The notes under the pieces were generated by a model. That model was not told where the DNA came from, ran no database searches, and saw nothing but the letters and a program-made list of their open reading frames with translations. A DNA stretch of 64,000 bases from Gemmatimonadota bacterium (lineage in GTDB: Bacteria > Latescibacterota > UBA2968 > GCA-2709665), in contig JAPPFJ010000031.1 of NCBI GenBank assembly GCA_028877215.1, positions 62,001-126,000 on the forward strand. The letters run 5' to 3'. Position 1 is the first letter of the stretch, and the number at the start of each line of letters is the position of its first letter. The position numbers were made by a program, and so were the translations under genes. Below, in pieces: positions 36,241-45,091 of this stretch.

Positions 36241-36957
36241 TTACGCGGGGGCGTGCGGCGGGGACGGCAGGCTCAGCTCTCCGCTGTGCAGTTCCCAGAC
36301 CTCGTCGGCCAGCGCGGCGAATTCCCGGCTGTGTGTCACGTAAACCAGCGTCGCGCCCTCGTCTTCAACCAGGTCCATCATCATATTCATCACCCGCCGC
36401 CCGTTCTCGTCGTCCAGGTTGCCCGTGGGTTCATCCGCCAGCAGCAATCCGGGACGGCGCAACAGCGCCCGGCAGATGGCCACCCGCTGCTGCTCGCCCC
36501 CCGACAGCTTCTGCACCGGGTCTCCGGCACGGTCGGCCAGTTCCACGCGCTCCAGCAGTTCCCGGACCCGCGGGCGGTACAACCCCGTCTTCTCCCCGGC
36601 GATCATCGCCGGAAGCGCGACGTTATCCGCCACCGGCAGGTGCGGCATCAGATAGAAGAACTGAAAAATGAGCCCGATCCCGTCCCGGCGCAGCTTCGTT
36701 CGCGCGTCTTCCGACAGCGCACTCAGGTCCCGTTGGCCCACCCTCACGACACCTTCGGTGGGAACGTCAATACCGGCCGCCAGGTGCAATATGGTGGACT
36801 TCCCGCTCCCGCTCCGTCCCACAACCGCCACCTTCCGGCCCGGCTCCACCACAAACGAAACGCCGCGAAGCGCATATCGCAATCCGACGCCTGCATCATA
36901 AGCCTTCGAGACGCCTTCAAACGAGAGCGCGTTTGCTATTTCGATTTCACCGTTCAT
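36241..36957 (-). CDS. LolD/MacB-type ABC transporter ATPase
   Basis: A 238-residue ATPase: GRSGSGKST (Walker A), Q-loop IFQFFYLMPHLPV, LSGGEQQRVAI signature, LLLADEPTGNLD Walker B and VTHSREFA H-loop. DEPTGNLD is typical of the MacB/LolD class that works with FtsX-type permeases. ATG 36957 is preferred over the track's GTG at 36981; no strong Shine-Dalgarno supports either. It is the first gene of the ATPase-permease-pentapeptide-CehA-AttH run. Confidence 0.9.
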   Translation of the reverse strand: MNGEIEIANALSFEGVSKAYDAGVGLRYALRGVSFVVEPGRKVAVVGRSGSGKSTILHLAAGIDVPTEGVVRVGQRDLSALSEDARTKLRRDGIGLIFQFFYLMPHLPVADNVALPAMIAGEKTGLYRPRVRELLERVELADRAGDPVQKLSGGEQQRVAICRALLRRPGLLLADEPTGNLDDENGRRVMNMMMDLVEDEGATLVYVTHSREFAALADEVWELHSGELSLPSPPHAPA

Positions 36958-37104
36958 CAGGACCGTATCGGGGAAAAACACGAGGTGCCACGGGCACAGG
37001 ACTCCGGAACACGCAGATGGATTGAGGTTGCGATCACGGTTGTTTTCGCGTATCTATTTCAGCACGGATCGTAATACGAAACATCCTCCGGGGGCGTCCC
37101 TTCC

Positions 37105-38160
37105 ATGTCGTTCATCAGAAAGAAACATACGCTCACAAGCCTGGCGCGGACCTGCGGGTGAGCGGCCAAAATCAGTCCGGTCGGACTGAAGAAACTCCTG
37201 GACGGCCTGCCTCAAAACGCCGACCCGAATCTTATGGTGGGATTTCAGTCCAGCGACGACGCCGGTGTCTACCGGATGGACGGCGAGACCGCCCTGGTGC
37301 TCACGGCGGACTTCATCACGCCTCCGGTCGACGACCCGTTCGTTTTCGGACAGATCGGCGCGGCCAACGCCCTCAGCGACGTCTACGCCATGGGCGGACG
37401 GCCCATCGCGTGCCTGAACCTGATCGGATTTCCATCCCGGCGCCTCGGGCCGGAGGTCCTTGAGGGCATCGTAGAGGGCGCCCTGAGCAAGATCACGGAA
37501 GCGGGCGCTGTACTGGCGGGCGGGCACACGACCGACGACGAGGAACCCAAGTTCGGCCTGTCCGTGACCGGTGTCGTGCACCCTGAAGAATACTGGCACA
37601 ACGCCGGGGCCCGTCCGGACGACCTGCTCATCCTGACCAAGCCCATAGGCAGCGGCGTGCTGTTTAACGCCAACCTAAAGGGATGGGTTTCGGACGCGGC
37701 GCTCAAGGATTGCCTCGACACGACGTCGGCTCTCAACAAAACATCGGCTGACGTGATGGCGGGGTTTGACATTCACGCGGCGACAGACGTCACCGGCTTC
37801 GGCCTGGCCGGCCACGCCCTCGAAATCGCGAGGGGTTCCGGGCTCACCCTGGAGATCTCGGCGGCAGACGTCCCGGTGATGCCGGAAGCCCTGGAAATGT
37901 ACGAGAAAGGCGTTGGCACCGGCGCCAACGCCGCCAACCGGGAACTCATCCGTGACGCGACCCGGTTTGACGCGGCCCTGCCTGAACGGCACGACGAGAT
38001 ATTCGTCGATCCCCAGACCAGCGGCGGTTTACTGGTCTCGGTTTCTCCCGACCAGGGACGAAACCTCCTGACTGCCCTGCACGACGCCGGAGAGCGTTGG
38101 GCGCGTATCATCGGTTCCGCAAAGCCGCTCGACGGGAGCGCGCAGATCATCTTTGCCTGA
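37105..38160 (+). CDS. selD: Selenide, water dikinase SelD, itself a selenoprotein (Sec19)
   Basis: SelD makes selenophosphate from selenide and ATP. The track starts this gene at 37234, but the reading frame continues upstream through an in-frame TGA at 37159-37161. It reads RTCG-Sec-AAKISPVGLKKLL, which places Sec at the catalytic Cys17 position of E. coli SelD, three residues before the essential Lys. ATG 37105 (MSFIRKKHTL) is the only start in the extended frame. The rest is normal: SSDDAGVY, TADFITPPVDDP, GGHTTDDEE and DPQTSGGLL. A bSECIS hairpin follows the TGA. The full length is 351 residues, the usual family size. The organism must therefore have SelA/B/C elsewhere. Confidence 0.92.
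37159..37188 (+). promoter_or_regulatory. Sec UGA codon with bacterial SECIS hairpin
   Basis: TGA (37159-37161) is followed after 11 bases by CAGTCC-GGTC-GGACTG, a 6-bp apical stem with loop GGUC. A loop with G in its first positions, 17 bases after UGA, fits the bSECIS rule. The GGUC loop is like the SelB-bound loop of E. coli fdhF. Confidence 0.85.
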
Positions 38161-38218
38161 GTGTCCTGTCCCAAAAAGATCTCACCATTCAGGCAACTTA
38201 TTTCCGGGACAGAACACT
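38160..38218. repeat. Inverted-repeat element between convergent selD and trmB
   Basis: AGTGTCCTGTCCC and its inverse GGGACAGAACACT (12 of 13 match) flank 33 bases. The element begins in the last base of the selD stop codon and its right arm overlaps the trmB stop codon. The left end resembles the sequence at 45761. It may be a solo miniature element serving as a bidirectional transcript end. Confidence 0.65.
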
Positions 38219-39236
38219 AGCGGCCGACCGCGCTTTCCGCCACGCTCAGCCCGGGACACCGCGTCAACACCATTTCTCCCACCCTGCCCACCGCCTGCTT
38301 CACCCCCCAGGTGGGCCGCGGCTGCCCGATCGGCGACAGCTTGATCAACACCCGGTTTCCCGGACGCGCCAGCACCAGGACGCCGAAGTGCTGTGAAAAC
38401 GCGCCCTCCTTGACCAGCGCCTCCACCAGACTGTCCCCGTTCCGGTCTGTGTAGAGGGCCGCCAGTTTGACCACCACCGTGACCCCGCGATGTTCCGTCT
38501 GCCACGAACAGGCTTCAAAGTCCGCCGGCAACCGGTCACGATCGTACTTGCCCTTAAGCAGCATATTCGGCATCGGTCCGACCTTTTCAACGGTTCTTGC
38601 CATGGCGCCGCCTGCGTTTCGCCGCCAGACGAAATAACGGACGGACGCCCCTGCATCCAGGGCCTTTCGTTCATACTTGGTGGGCTTCCTGCCGCGTATC
38701 CTGCACACCGACGGCGTCCGGAAGCCGGATCGCAGAAGCGGTTGCGATCCCAGAATTTCCGAAATCCACGACGCGTATCCACCGTGGTCCGTCGCCACGG
38801 TTACCGTGCCGCCGGGCGCCAGCCGTTCCGCGAGTACCTGGGCAAATGCCGGCTGGATCAGGCGCCTGCCGTGATGCCGCTCCTTGGGCCAGGGATCCGG
38901 GAAGTTAATATATACCTGCGCGAGGCTTTCCGCCGAAAAGAGGCGTTCCAGCACGAAATCCGCCGCTCCATGGACCACCCGCACGTTCTCCGGTCCGCCG
39001 CGATCCAACCGCCTGAACAACCGCTGAACCGACACCCACGATCGTTCGATCCCTACGAAATCCATCTCCGGATGCGCACGGGCCCGGTCCACCAGAAACT
39101 CGCCGGTGCCGAAGCCGACTTCCACGACCAGCGGGCCCGAACGGCCGAAGACCGTCCCCCAGTCAACCGGCCAGTCCACCCTTGTCCAGGATACCGTGTA
39201 ATTCAGGATGGCTTCGCTAAGCGGCCTGGCAGCCAT
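38217..39236 (-). CDS. trmB: tRNA (guanine-N7-)-methyltransferase TrmB with C-terminal extension
   Basis: The first 220 residues are a TrmB methyltransferase: VEVGFGTGEFLV (SAM motif I), DFVGIERSWVSVQRL, VYINFPDPWPKERHHGRRL and the family end PTKYERKALDAG. It methylates G46 of tRNAs. At 339 residues it is about 110 longer than E. coli-type TrmB; the extra C-terminal part contains SVRYFVWRR and VTVVVKLAALYTDRNGDSLVEALV (in part), which resembles an additional small domain. Its stop lies within the inverted repeat shared with selD. Confidence 0.85.
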   Translation of the reverse strand: MAARPLSEAILNYTVSWTRVDWPVDWGTVFGRSGPLVVEVGFGTGEFLVDRARAHPEMDFVGIERSWVSVQRLFRRLDRGGPENVRVVHGAADFVLERLFSAESLAQVYINFPDPWPKERHHGRRLIQPAFAQVLAERLAPGGTVTVATDHGGYASWISEILGSQPLLRSGFRTPSVCRIRGRKPTKYERKALDAGASVRYFVWRRNAGGAMARTVEKVGPMPNMLLKGKYDRDRLPADFEACSWQTEHRGVTVVVKLAALYTDRNGDSLVEALVKEGAFSQHFGVLVLARPGNRVLIKLSPIGQPRPTWGVKQAVGRVGEMVLTRCPGLSVAESAVGR

Positions 39237-39790
39237 GACACCGCTCCATGGGGAACAAACACACAGTCGAATTCATCCTCGCCGGCGGCGGCGGGCAGCC
39301 AATTCTTCTCTCAGGGACACCCGGAAAAGACGTCGAACTTGCGTTTACGATCTTCCTCGTCGCGCAACCGAAACTCAGCGAAGATTACAGGCGTGACCGC
39401 CCATCAGCAGCGCTCGAATTCTGAAACTGTATATCGCGTTCCGGATTACCGCACCCGGGAGCGGAATCGCCGCCTCGTTGAATTTAGGGGATATGACAGC
39501 CCGAATCAAGAGGCGCGTTCCTCCGATGCCGACGCCGCGAAAAATCATTGACATCGGAATTCTCGCAATGCATGTTTTGTCCGACGTGAGCGTACTGGAT
39601 AGAAGATGAATAAAATCAATTAGATAAGAAATTCATCCGGTTCCGCTGACTCCTGTCGCCGGCGAGTCCGGATGGCCGTTCGCGATGGCGGGCGGCCCTC
39701 TCAGGGGGATACGATCGTCGAGCGCTGTCGACGGTCCGGATCGCCGCCGCGGATTTCAAAGGGCAAAGATTTCCCAGAGGAGGTATTGCG
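39237..39790. other. Gene-free stretch between divergent trmB and thuA-like genes
   Basis: I see no supported gene, hairpin or repeat. It should contain the divergent promoters; no clear -35/-10 pair was found by eye. Confidence 0.4.
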
Positions 39791-40429
39791 ATGAGGGTAT
39801 TGATTTTGTCGGGTGAGAATCACGGCTTCGATCAGAGCGCCGGAATGATCCATGGGTTTCTGGACGCCCAGCCCGAACTGTCGGCGGAACTGAGTACGGA
39901 CAAGGACCTGCTGGCGTGCGGGATGGATCAATACGACGTCTGCGTGTTCGGTACGGGATTCACGCGCACCGTCAAGCGGGAGGACGGTTCGATTGCCCGC
40001 GAATCGGACCTGACGCCCGCGCAGGAGGACGGCCTCTTCGGGTTTGTCGCCGGCGGCAAGGGACTCGTGGGGATTCACGGAACGGGATGGTGGATCGGCG
40101 GGCGGGCGGCGGACCTGCTGGGCGGGCATGCCAATTGGCATCCGCCCGGGTTGACGTTTACCGTACGGGTGGATGACGCGGCCCATCCCGTGATGGAGGG
40201 TATCGAGGATTTCGAGGTGGACGACGAGATTTACATTTCGGCGTACGAACCTCAGTTGCAAATCCTCGCGTTCGCGCAATGGCATGGCGGGACCTTTCCC
40301 GTTGCGTGGGCGAAAGCGTACGGTTCGGGTCGCGTCTTCTACACGGCGCTCGGCCACGGCCCGGGGACGTTCGCGAGGCCTCCGGTACAGGCCATGCTCT
40401 GCCAGGGCGTGCGCTGGGCCGCAGGTTGA
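39791..40429 (+). CDS. ThuA-like domain protein
   Basis: A 212-residue protein with the class I glutamine-amidotransferase-like fold of ThuA: VLILSGENHGFDQSAGMI, GKGLVGIHGTGWW, DDEIYISAY and GRVFYTALGHGP. ThuA-like domains occur in sugar-metabolism clusters (trehalose utilisation) without a settled reaction. AGAGGAGGT lies six bases before the ATG, a strong site. It is followed by an SDR gene 81 bp downstream on the same strand, so the two are probably co-transcribed. Confidence 0.85.
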   Translation: MRVLILSGENHGFDQSAGMIHGFLDAQPELSAELSTDKDLLACGMDQYDVCVFGTGFTRTVKREDGSIARESDLTPAQEDGLFGFVAGGKGLVGIHGTGWWIGGRAADLLGGHANWHPPGLTFTVRVDDAAHPVMEGIEDFEVDDEIYISAYEPQLQILAFAQWHGGTFPVAWAKAYGSGRVFYTALGHGPGTFARPPVQAMLCQGVRWAAG

Positions 40430-40510
40430 ACGGCACGCGGCGCGCGGCAGGACTTTGACAATCGAAGGCACCGTTGACGACACAGAGTGTCGACTCAAGG
40501 AGGGACCGAG

Positions 40511-41296
40511 ATGCTGGAGTTGAATCTGTCGAGCAAGGTGGCGCTGGTGACAGGGGCCAGCGAGGGCATCGGAAGAGGCATCGCCCTGAAATTGGCCGGG
40601 GAGGGGTGCCGGGTTGCGATGTGCGCGCGGCGTCAGGACGTTCTGGCGGCAGCGGCGGAGGCCATCAGATCGGAATCCGGCGCCGAAGTGCTCGCGGTGG
40701 CTGCGGACGTCACGCTTGCCGCGGACGTGGAACGGTTCGTAAATGACGCGGTGTCGAACTTCGGCGGTATCGATATTCTGGTCAACAACGCGGGTCGTTC
40801 GGAAGCCCATCACTTCGAGGATGCGACCGAATCCGTCTGGCAGGGGGACTTCGAACTGAAGTTCTGGGCCGCGGTCCGCAGTTCCCGGCTGGCGGTTCCG
40901 CACATGAAGGCGCGCGGCGGTGGCAGCATCGTGAATATCACCCACCCTGGAGGCAAGGCGCCGGGGCCGGGTTCCGTGCCCACGTCGGTGAGCCGCGCGG
41001 CGGGGATCGCATTGAGCAAGGCGATGTCCAAGGACCTGGCCCGGCACAGGATCCGGGTGAATACCGTGTGCCTGACGAATATCAAATCCGCGCAGGGCGT
41101 GCGGGCGTGGCAGGCGTCCGGCAGCGACATGGACTTCGACGCCTGGTGCGAAGAATACGGAAAGGACGTGCCGCTGGGGAGGATGGGAGAACCCGGAGAG
41201 GTGGCCGACCTGGTCGCGTTCCTGGTGTCCGACAGGGGCGCCTTCATGACCGGCGCCGCGATCAACTTCGACGGCGGGTCGGGCGAGACTGTCTAG
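40511..41296 (+). CDS. SDR-family protein with atypical active site
   Basis: A 261-residue Rossmann protein with cofactor loop GASEGIGRGIA, NNAGRS and the C-terminal GAAINFDGG of classical SDRs. The catalytic YxxxK is not found: the aligned stretch reads PTSVSRAAGIALSKAM, with Thr for Tyr and Arg for Lys. Ser of the triad may be in SIVNIT. So ordinary alcohol/ketone redox chemistry is doubtful unless a shifted residue takes over. ATG 40511 has AAGGAGGG six bases upstream; the track start eight codons earlier is not supported. It forms a pair with the ThuA-like gene. Confidence 0.8.
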   Translation: MLELNLSSKVALVTGASEGIGRGIALKLAGEGCRVAMCARRQDVLAAAAEAIRSESGAEVLAVAADVTLAADVERFVNDAVSNFGGIDILVNNAGRSEAHHFEDATESVWQGDFELKFWAAVRSSRLAVPHMKARGGGSIVNITHPGGKAPGPGSVPTSVSRAAGIALSKAMSKDLARHRIRVNTVCLTNIKSAQGVRAWQASGSDMDFDAWCEEYGKDVPLGRMGEPGEVADLVAFLVSDRGAFMTGAAINFDGGSGETV

Positions 41297-41301
41297 CCGG
41301 A

Positions 41302-42075
41302 TTAGACGACCAGCTGATGCGCCCTGGTGAAGCAGCGGCGGCGGACGACGTGTACGACGATAATCGAGCCGATAGCGGTGGCGGCGACGATCATCAGCAT
41401 CACGATGATCTGATACTTGATGGCAGTCATCGGGTCCGAACCGGCCAGGATCTGACCCGTCATCATCCCGGGCAGGGAAACGAGGCCGACGGTCATCAGG
41501 GAGTTGATAGAAGGGATCATACCGGCCTTGACCACGTCTCGAAGAATCGTTGCGGTAGCTTCCTGGTAGGTGGCGCCGAGGCAAAGGGCGAGTTCGATCT
41601 GGTCCCGCTGTTTGCGCAGGTCGGAAAAAAGGCGTTCCAGGGCGATCGTGACCGCGTTCATGGAGTTGCCGATAATCATGCCGCCGAGGGGGATGAAGTA
41701 CTGAGGCGTGTACCAGGGCTTGACCTGAACGATCGCCGCCGTAACCAGGATGGACACGGTGGTATAGCTGGCGACCATGGAAATGAACGTGGGCACAAAA
41801 TAGGCCACCTCCTTTTCCTTTACCCGGCCGCGGATGGCGTGGGCGGCCCAGAAGACCATCCAGACGAAGAGGATGAGAATCAGGTACGGGTTGTTGATCT
41901 GGAAGATGTACTTGAGAACGTAGCCGACGAGAAAGAGCTGCGCGAAGGTGCGCACCGTGCCCCACGCGAGGTCCTTTTCCAGCTTGAGGCGGAAGACAAC
42001 CGAGCCGGTGCCCGCGATCAGGATGAAAACGAGACACAGAAGCAGTTGTACGGGGGTGATCTCGATCAGGTTCAC
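41302..42075 (-). CDS. fetB: FetB/YbbM-type ABC transporter permease
   Basis: A 257-residue permease of the UPF0014/FetB family with about seven helices. It contains PLGGMIIGNSMNAVTIALERL, LALCLGATYQEA and the gated PGMMTGQILAGSDP. FetAB is described as an iron exporter in E. coli and is related to oxidative-stress resistance. GTG 42075 with AGGAGGT six bases upstream is the start; it overlaps the FetA stop as GTGA. The track adds 42 wrong residues. Convergent with the SDR gene. Confidence 0.86.
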   Translation of the reverse strand: MNLIEITPVQLLLCLVFILIAGTGSVVFRLKLEKDLAWGTVRTFAQLFLVGYVLKYIFQINNPYLILILFVWMVFWAAHAIRGRVKEKEVAYFVPTFISMVASYTTVSILVTAAIVQVKPWYTPQYFIPLGGMIIGNSMNAVTIALERLFSDLRKQRDQIELALCLGATYQEATATILRDVVKAGMIPSINSLMTVGLVSLPGMMTGQILAGSDPMTAIKYQIIVMLMIVAATAIGSIIVVHVVRRRCFTRAHQLVV

Positions 42076-42734
42076 GCGGAGACCTCCTGAAGACCGTCGT
42101 CGAGCCGGTAACGCCGGGCCCTGACGCGAACCGGTGTGAAGTCCAGGTGCGTCACCTGGACGATGCCGATGTTCTGTTCCAGCGCGAGTCGTTCCAGCCA
42201 TGTTTCGACCACGGATTTGGACTCGGGATCGAGGGCGGAAGTGGGTTCGTCGCAGAGGAGGAGGCCGGGTTCGGAAAGAAGCGCACGGATCAGGGCGATC
42301 CGCTGTTTCTGCCCTACGGAAAGGGTTTCCGCGTCGTCGTCGAGGTCAACCTCCTGAAGCAGGAAATCGTCCAGGAGGCCTCGGAGCCGGTCTTCGTCCG
42401 GCTGTTGCCTTTCTCGTCCGGCTTTGAACGTGAATGAAAGGGTCAGGTTGGTACGCACGTTGCCCCCGGCCATTGCGGGCGTCTGCTGGACGTAACCGAC
42501 CATTCGCCGCAGGTCCGTGACGTTGTGGCGAGACACGGGGCTGCCGTCAAGCAGAATGTCGCCCGATGAGGGTTCCTGCAGCCGGTTGGGCAGCCTGAGG
42601 AAGCTGGATTTACCGCTTCCCGACGGCCCGTGGATGAGCACGAAATCCCCGCTGTCAACGGTGAGATCCACGCGTTGAAACAGCGGTTTTTTTGTGCCGT
42701 ACCGAAGTGAGAGGTTTTTTATTTCGAGTCGCAT
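42072..42734 (-). CDS. fetA: FetA/YbbL-type ABC transporter ATPase
   Basis: A 220-residue ATPase: HGPSGSGKSSFLR, YVQQTPAMAGG (Q-loop), the variant signature LSVGQKQRIAL, LLLCDEPTSALDPES and VTHLD. Pairing with FetB makes the iron/metal export assignment likely. The track start (42935) lies inside the neighbouring gene in another frame; ATG 42734 gives the conserved MRLEIKNLSLRYG start. It precedes fetB in a two-gene operon. Confidence 0.86.
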   Translation of the reverse strand: MRLEIKNLSLRYGTKKPLFQRVDLTVDSGDFVLIHGPSGSGKSSFLRLPNRLQEPSSGDILLDGSPVSRHNVTDLRRMVGYVQQTPAMAGGNVRTNLTLSFTFKAGRERQQPDEDRLRGLLDDFLLQEVDLDDDAETLSVGQKQRIALIRALLSEPGLLLCDEPTSALDPESKSVVETWLERLALEQNIGIVQVTHLDFTPVRVRARRYRLDDGLQEVSA

Positions 42735-42757
42735 GGCTGCCTGTATCGTGCGTCTGG

Positions 42758-44143
42758 CTACGCATTCTCGAAGATTTCGAGTACGTCGATGATGCTCAGA
42801 CCCGTGTGGTATCCCGGGTCCGCATCCGCGGTAGCGGGAATGACCGGCACGACCTGTCCGGCTTCGTTTCGTGTCTGATAGGCCATCAGATGGAGGTCCG
42901 GACGAACGAAGTGCCTTGTGAAGGCGTTGTGGCACGCGCTGAATATGCTCAGGGCGTCCTGCCGCTGCACCGTGGATGGGGCAATCGAAAAGCAGTACGC
43001 GGCGGCGCGCAGCGTTTCAGGAAGGTTCCACCACGGCATGTCGGTATTGGCGGGTGCGCGGGAAACCAGGTCGAACATCTTGCAGATGCCGCCGGGGCCG
43101 GGTTGGAAACCTCCCGCAAAAGTATGCGCGAGCAGCGCAGGCATCTGGGCTTCGACGCCTGCGATTTCCGTCAGCTGTTCGGCATCCGCCAGCGCGTTTT
43201 CTCTGGCGGCCGAGGTGAATTTCAGCGTCAGGCCGATAAATTCGAGGACGTGGCCCGGATCGGAAAGGATCCTGCCGTCCTCCTCGAAGGGCCGGCCGTC
43301 GTCATCCACCGCTTCCCAGAAGTCGTACTCCCGGAGACGCGGCACCCGCCCGCCTAGATTGACGTAGGTCTGCATTTCATGACGGATGAGGCGCAGCCCC
43401 ATCTCCACGCTGTCGGGAATCCGGTGTTCGGCCAGCAGCGCCGCGGCGCCGATCTGAATCATGTACGCGCCGTGGGGATGGCGTCCCGGTCGAGGTCCGG
43501 TTGGATTCCCGGGATCCAGTGAAATCTGGTCGGTGGTGAACCCGCCGTCTTGAATTGCATCGTCCACCCGGCTGCAGTATTCCATGGCTTCCGCTTCGGC
43601 ATCCCGCAACTCGAGGTATCTCGCCGCGGCAACCATGCCCTTGGCGCTGAAGAGGTCGCTGTATCCGTAGTGCGATTCCTCCGTGAGCTTCAGCGTCCGG
43701 ATACCGCCATTCTCGTCCAGCGCGAACGGATTTCCATCGGGTGACATGAAAAAGGACAGGTGGCCGGCGTTTCTGGCGCGAATATCCAGCAGAGCCGCGA
43801 GTACGTCCGACGTGATCCTCTCCAGGCGCCGCCGAAGTTCCGGCGCCAGATTGTGACGGCGCATCCATTGGCAGTGCCCGGCCAGGGATTCGAGGCCGCG
43901 ACCCTGAATCCAGCCGTAGACCGCGTTCGCACCCCTTACGGGATCGTCCGGCGGGAAGTCCTCTCCGGAGCTGAGGTCCAGCTTGGTATCGATGAAGGGG
44001 TAGTCGGGCTCGCATTCGTACCGATCCGCGATGGCGGCCATCACCGCAAGCAGCATGGCGCGGTAGTCGGGCAGAACGGACCTGACGTCGCAGAGGGCAG
44101 GACGCTCAGGTAGGAGTATTCCCCGATACAGGGTTTCAGCCAT
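42758..44143 (-). CDS. Probable alpha/alpha-barrel protein, AGE/glycoside-hydrolase-like, unknown substrate
   Basis: A 461-residue soluble protein that I do not recognise with certainty. It is rich in paired helices, with aromatic stretches such as GHLSFFMSPDG, HYGYSDLFSAKGMVAAARYL and HPHGAYMIQIGAAALL. This fits an (alpha/alpha)6 barrel as in N-acylglucosamine 2-epimerases or unsaturated glucuronyl hydrolases. No signal peptide. ATG 44143 is preferred over the track's GTG at 44194 because the extra residues look non-conserved. It is 24 bp upstream of fetA and follows a phytanoyl-CoA-dioxygenase-like gene. Confidence 0.6.
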   Translation of the reverse strand: MAETLYRGILLPERPALCDVRSVLPDYRAMLLAVMAAIADRYECEPDYPFIDTKLDLSSGEDFPPDDPVRGANAVYGWIQGRGLESLAGHCQWMRRHNLAPELRRRLERITSDVLAALLDIRARNAGHLSFFMSPDGNPFALDENGGIRTLKLTEESHYGYSDLFSAKGMVAAARYLELRDAEAEAMEYCSRVDDAIQDGGFTTDQISLDPGNPTGPRPGRHPHGAYMIQIGAAALLAEHRIPDSVEMGLRLIRHEMQTYVNLGGRVPRLREYDFWEAVDDDGRPFEEDGRILSDPGHVLEFIGLTLKFTSAARENALADAEQLTEIAGVEAQMPALLAHTFAGGFQPGPGGICKMFDLVSRAPANTDMPWWNLPETLRAAAYCFSIAPSTVQRQDALSIFSACHNAFTRHFVRPDLHLMAYQTRNEAGQVVPVIPATADADPGYHTGLSIIDVLEIFENA

Positions 44144-44230
44144 GGCGGCGGATTCCGGGACGCAACCCGCGAATTCCCATCGTGAAAATGACACTGTGGG
44201 CGACAGATTCCGACTTGTGGCGGGATTACG

Positions 44231-45067
44231 CTATGCCCAGACGTAGACCTCGCTGTCGTCGTCGGACCAGCCGATGAAGACGGCCAGGACGATTCTGGGG
44301 TCTGTTCCCTCGACCGCGGGGACCTCGTGGATGCAGCGGGTGTTGAAGAAGTAGAGATCGCCCGGTTCAAGTTCGACGCGGCACTGTCCGACGTCGTTCA
44401 GCCGGGCGTATTCGTGAAAGGCGTTTTCGGCAATGTGGGCCTCGACGTCTTCCGTCCACAGGCAGCGATGCAGGATCGCCTGGGTCGCCGGCCCGGCCTG
44501 AGCCGCGTTTTGAAAGCAGAGGATGCCGGCGAACTGGTGTTCGAACCGGGAGACCTCGTAATTGAAGCGTTTTTCGCGCAGCGTGACGTGGTCGATGTGC
44601 GGCCGGTAGGTGTGGTGGGTGTAGTGGATGCGGAAAATGGCCGGTCCGTAAAGGCGGCCGTCTGGTTCGCGCGCCGTCAACACCCGTTTGCCCGTCGCGA
44701 GGGCGGTGAGGCTGTCATAGATGACGTCGACCGGATTGTCGAATCCGTTGAAGAGATCCCCGAACAGGTCGTGAGTCTTTACGGCGTGATCGAGAAATCC
44801 CTCCCGGTCGTTACCCAGGTTCCCCAGGCTGGTGCCGATGTCGATTCGGGTTCGGGCATCGTCGGATTCCGTGTCCGCGGGATCCCGCATCAGGCCGCGG
44901 TCTATGAAACGGCGAATCAGACCGGCACAGTGGGCCGGGTCGTAGGACCGAGGCAGGAGGATGGCCGGTATCTCGGCCGCTGAAAGGGCCTGGAGCGGAT
45001 TTTCGTACGCCGCGTTGACGGTTTTCAGGTCCGGTCCAACCGGCAGCCAGGGATCCGTGGCCGGCAT
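44231..45067 (-). CDS. Phytanoyl-CoA dioxygenase (PhyH)-like Fe(II)/2-oxoglutarate oxygenase
   Basis: A 278-residue jelly-roll oxygenase. RPHIDHVTLREKRFNYEV carries the HxD iron ligands, CIHEVPAV the distal His and DPRIVLAVFIGW the Arg that binds 2-oxoglutarate. GDLYFFNTRCIHE is typical of the family. Its substrate cannot be told from sequence; related enzymes hydroxylate small metabolites. It lies 87 bp upstream of the AGE-like gene and 24 bp downstream of dCMP deaminase, all minus strand. Confidence 0.8.
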   Translation of the reverse strand: MPATDPWLPVGPDLKTVNAAYENPLQALSAAEIPAILLPRSYDPAHCAGLIRRFIDRGLMRDPADTESDDARTRIDIGTSLGNLGNDREGFLDHAVKTHDLFGDLFNGFDNPVDVIYDSLTALATGKRVLTAREPDGRLYGPAIFRIHYTHHTYRPHIDHVTLREKRFNYEVSRFEHQFAGILCFQNAAQAGPATQAILHRCLWTEDVEAHIAENAFHEYARLNDVGQCRVELEPGDLYFFNTRCIHEVPAVEGTDPRIVLAVFIGWSDDDSEVYVWA

Positions 45068-45091
45068 TTCGGCTTCCTCTCTGATCCAATA

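Noticed and set aside
35569-37074. 501-residue plus-strand ORF
   Set aside because: Antisense shadow of the FtsX permease and ATPase genes, both with clear motifs and normal starts.
37234-38160. selD starting at GTG/ATG 37234 as in the ORF track
   Set aside because: This would delete the catalytic Sec/Cys loop and Lys; the upstream frame through TGA restores the whole family N-terminus and has a bSECIS.
39701-42037. 778-residue minus-strand ORF
   Set aside because: Antisense shadow over thuA-like and SDR genes and out of frame with fetB; the translation is Arg/Pro/His-rich with no domain.
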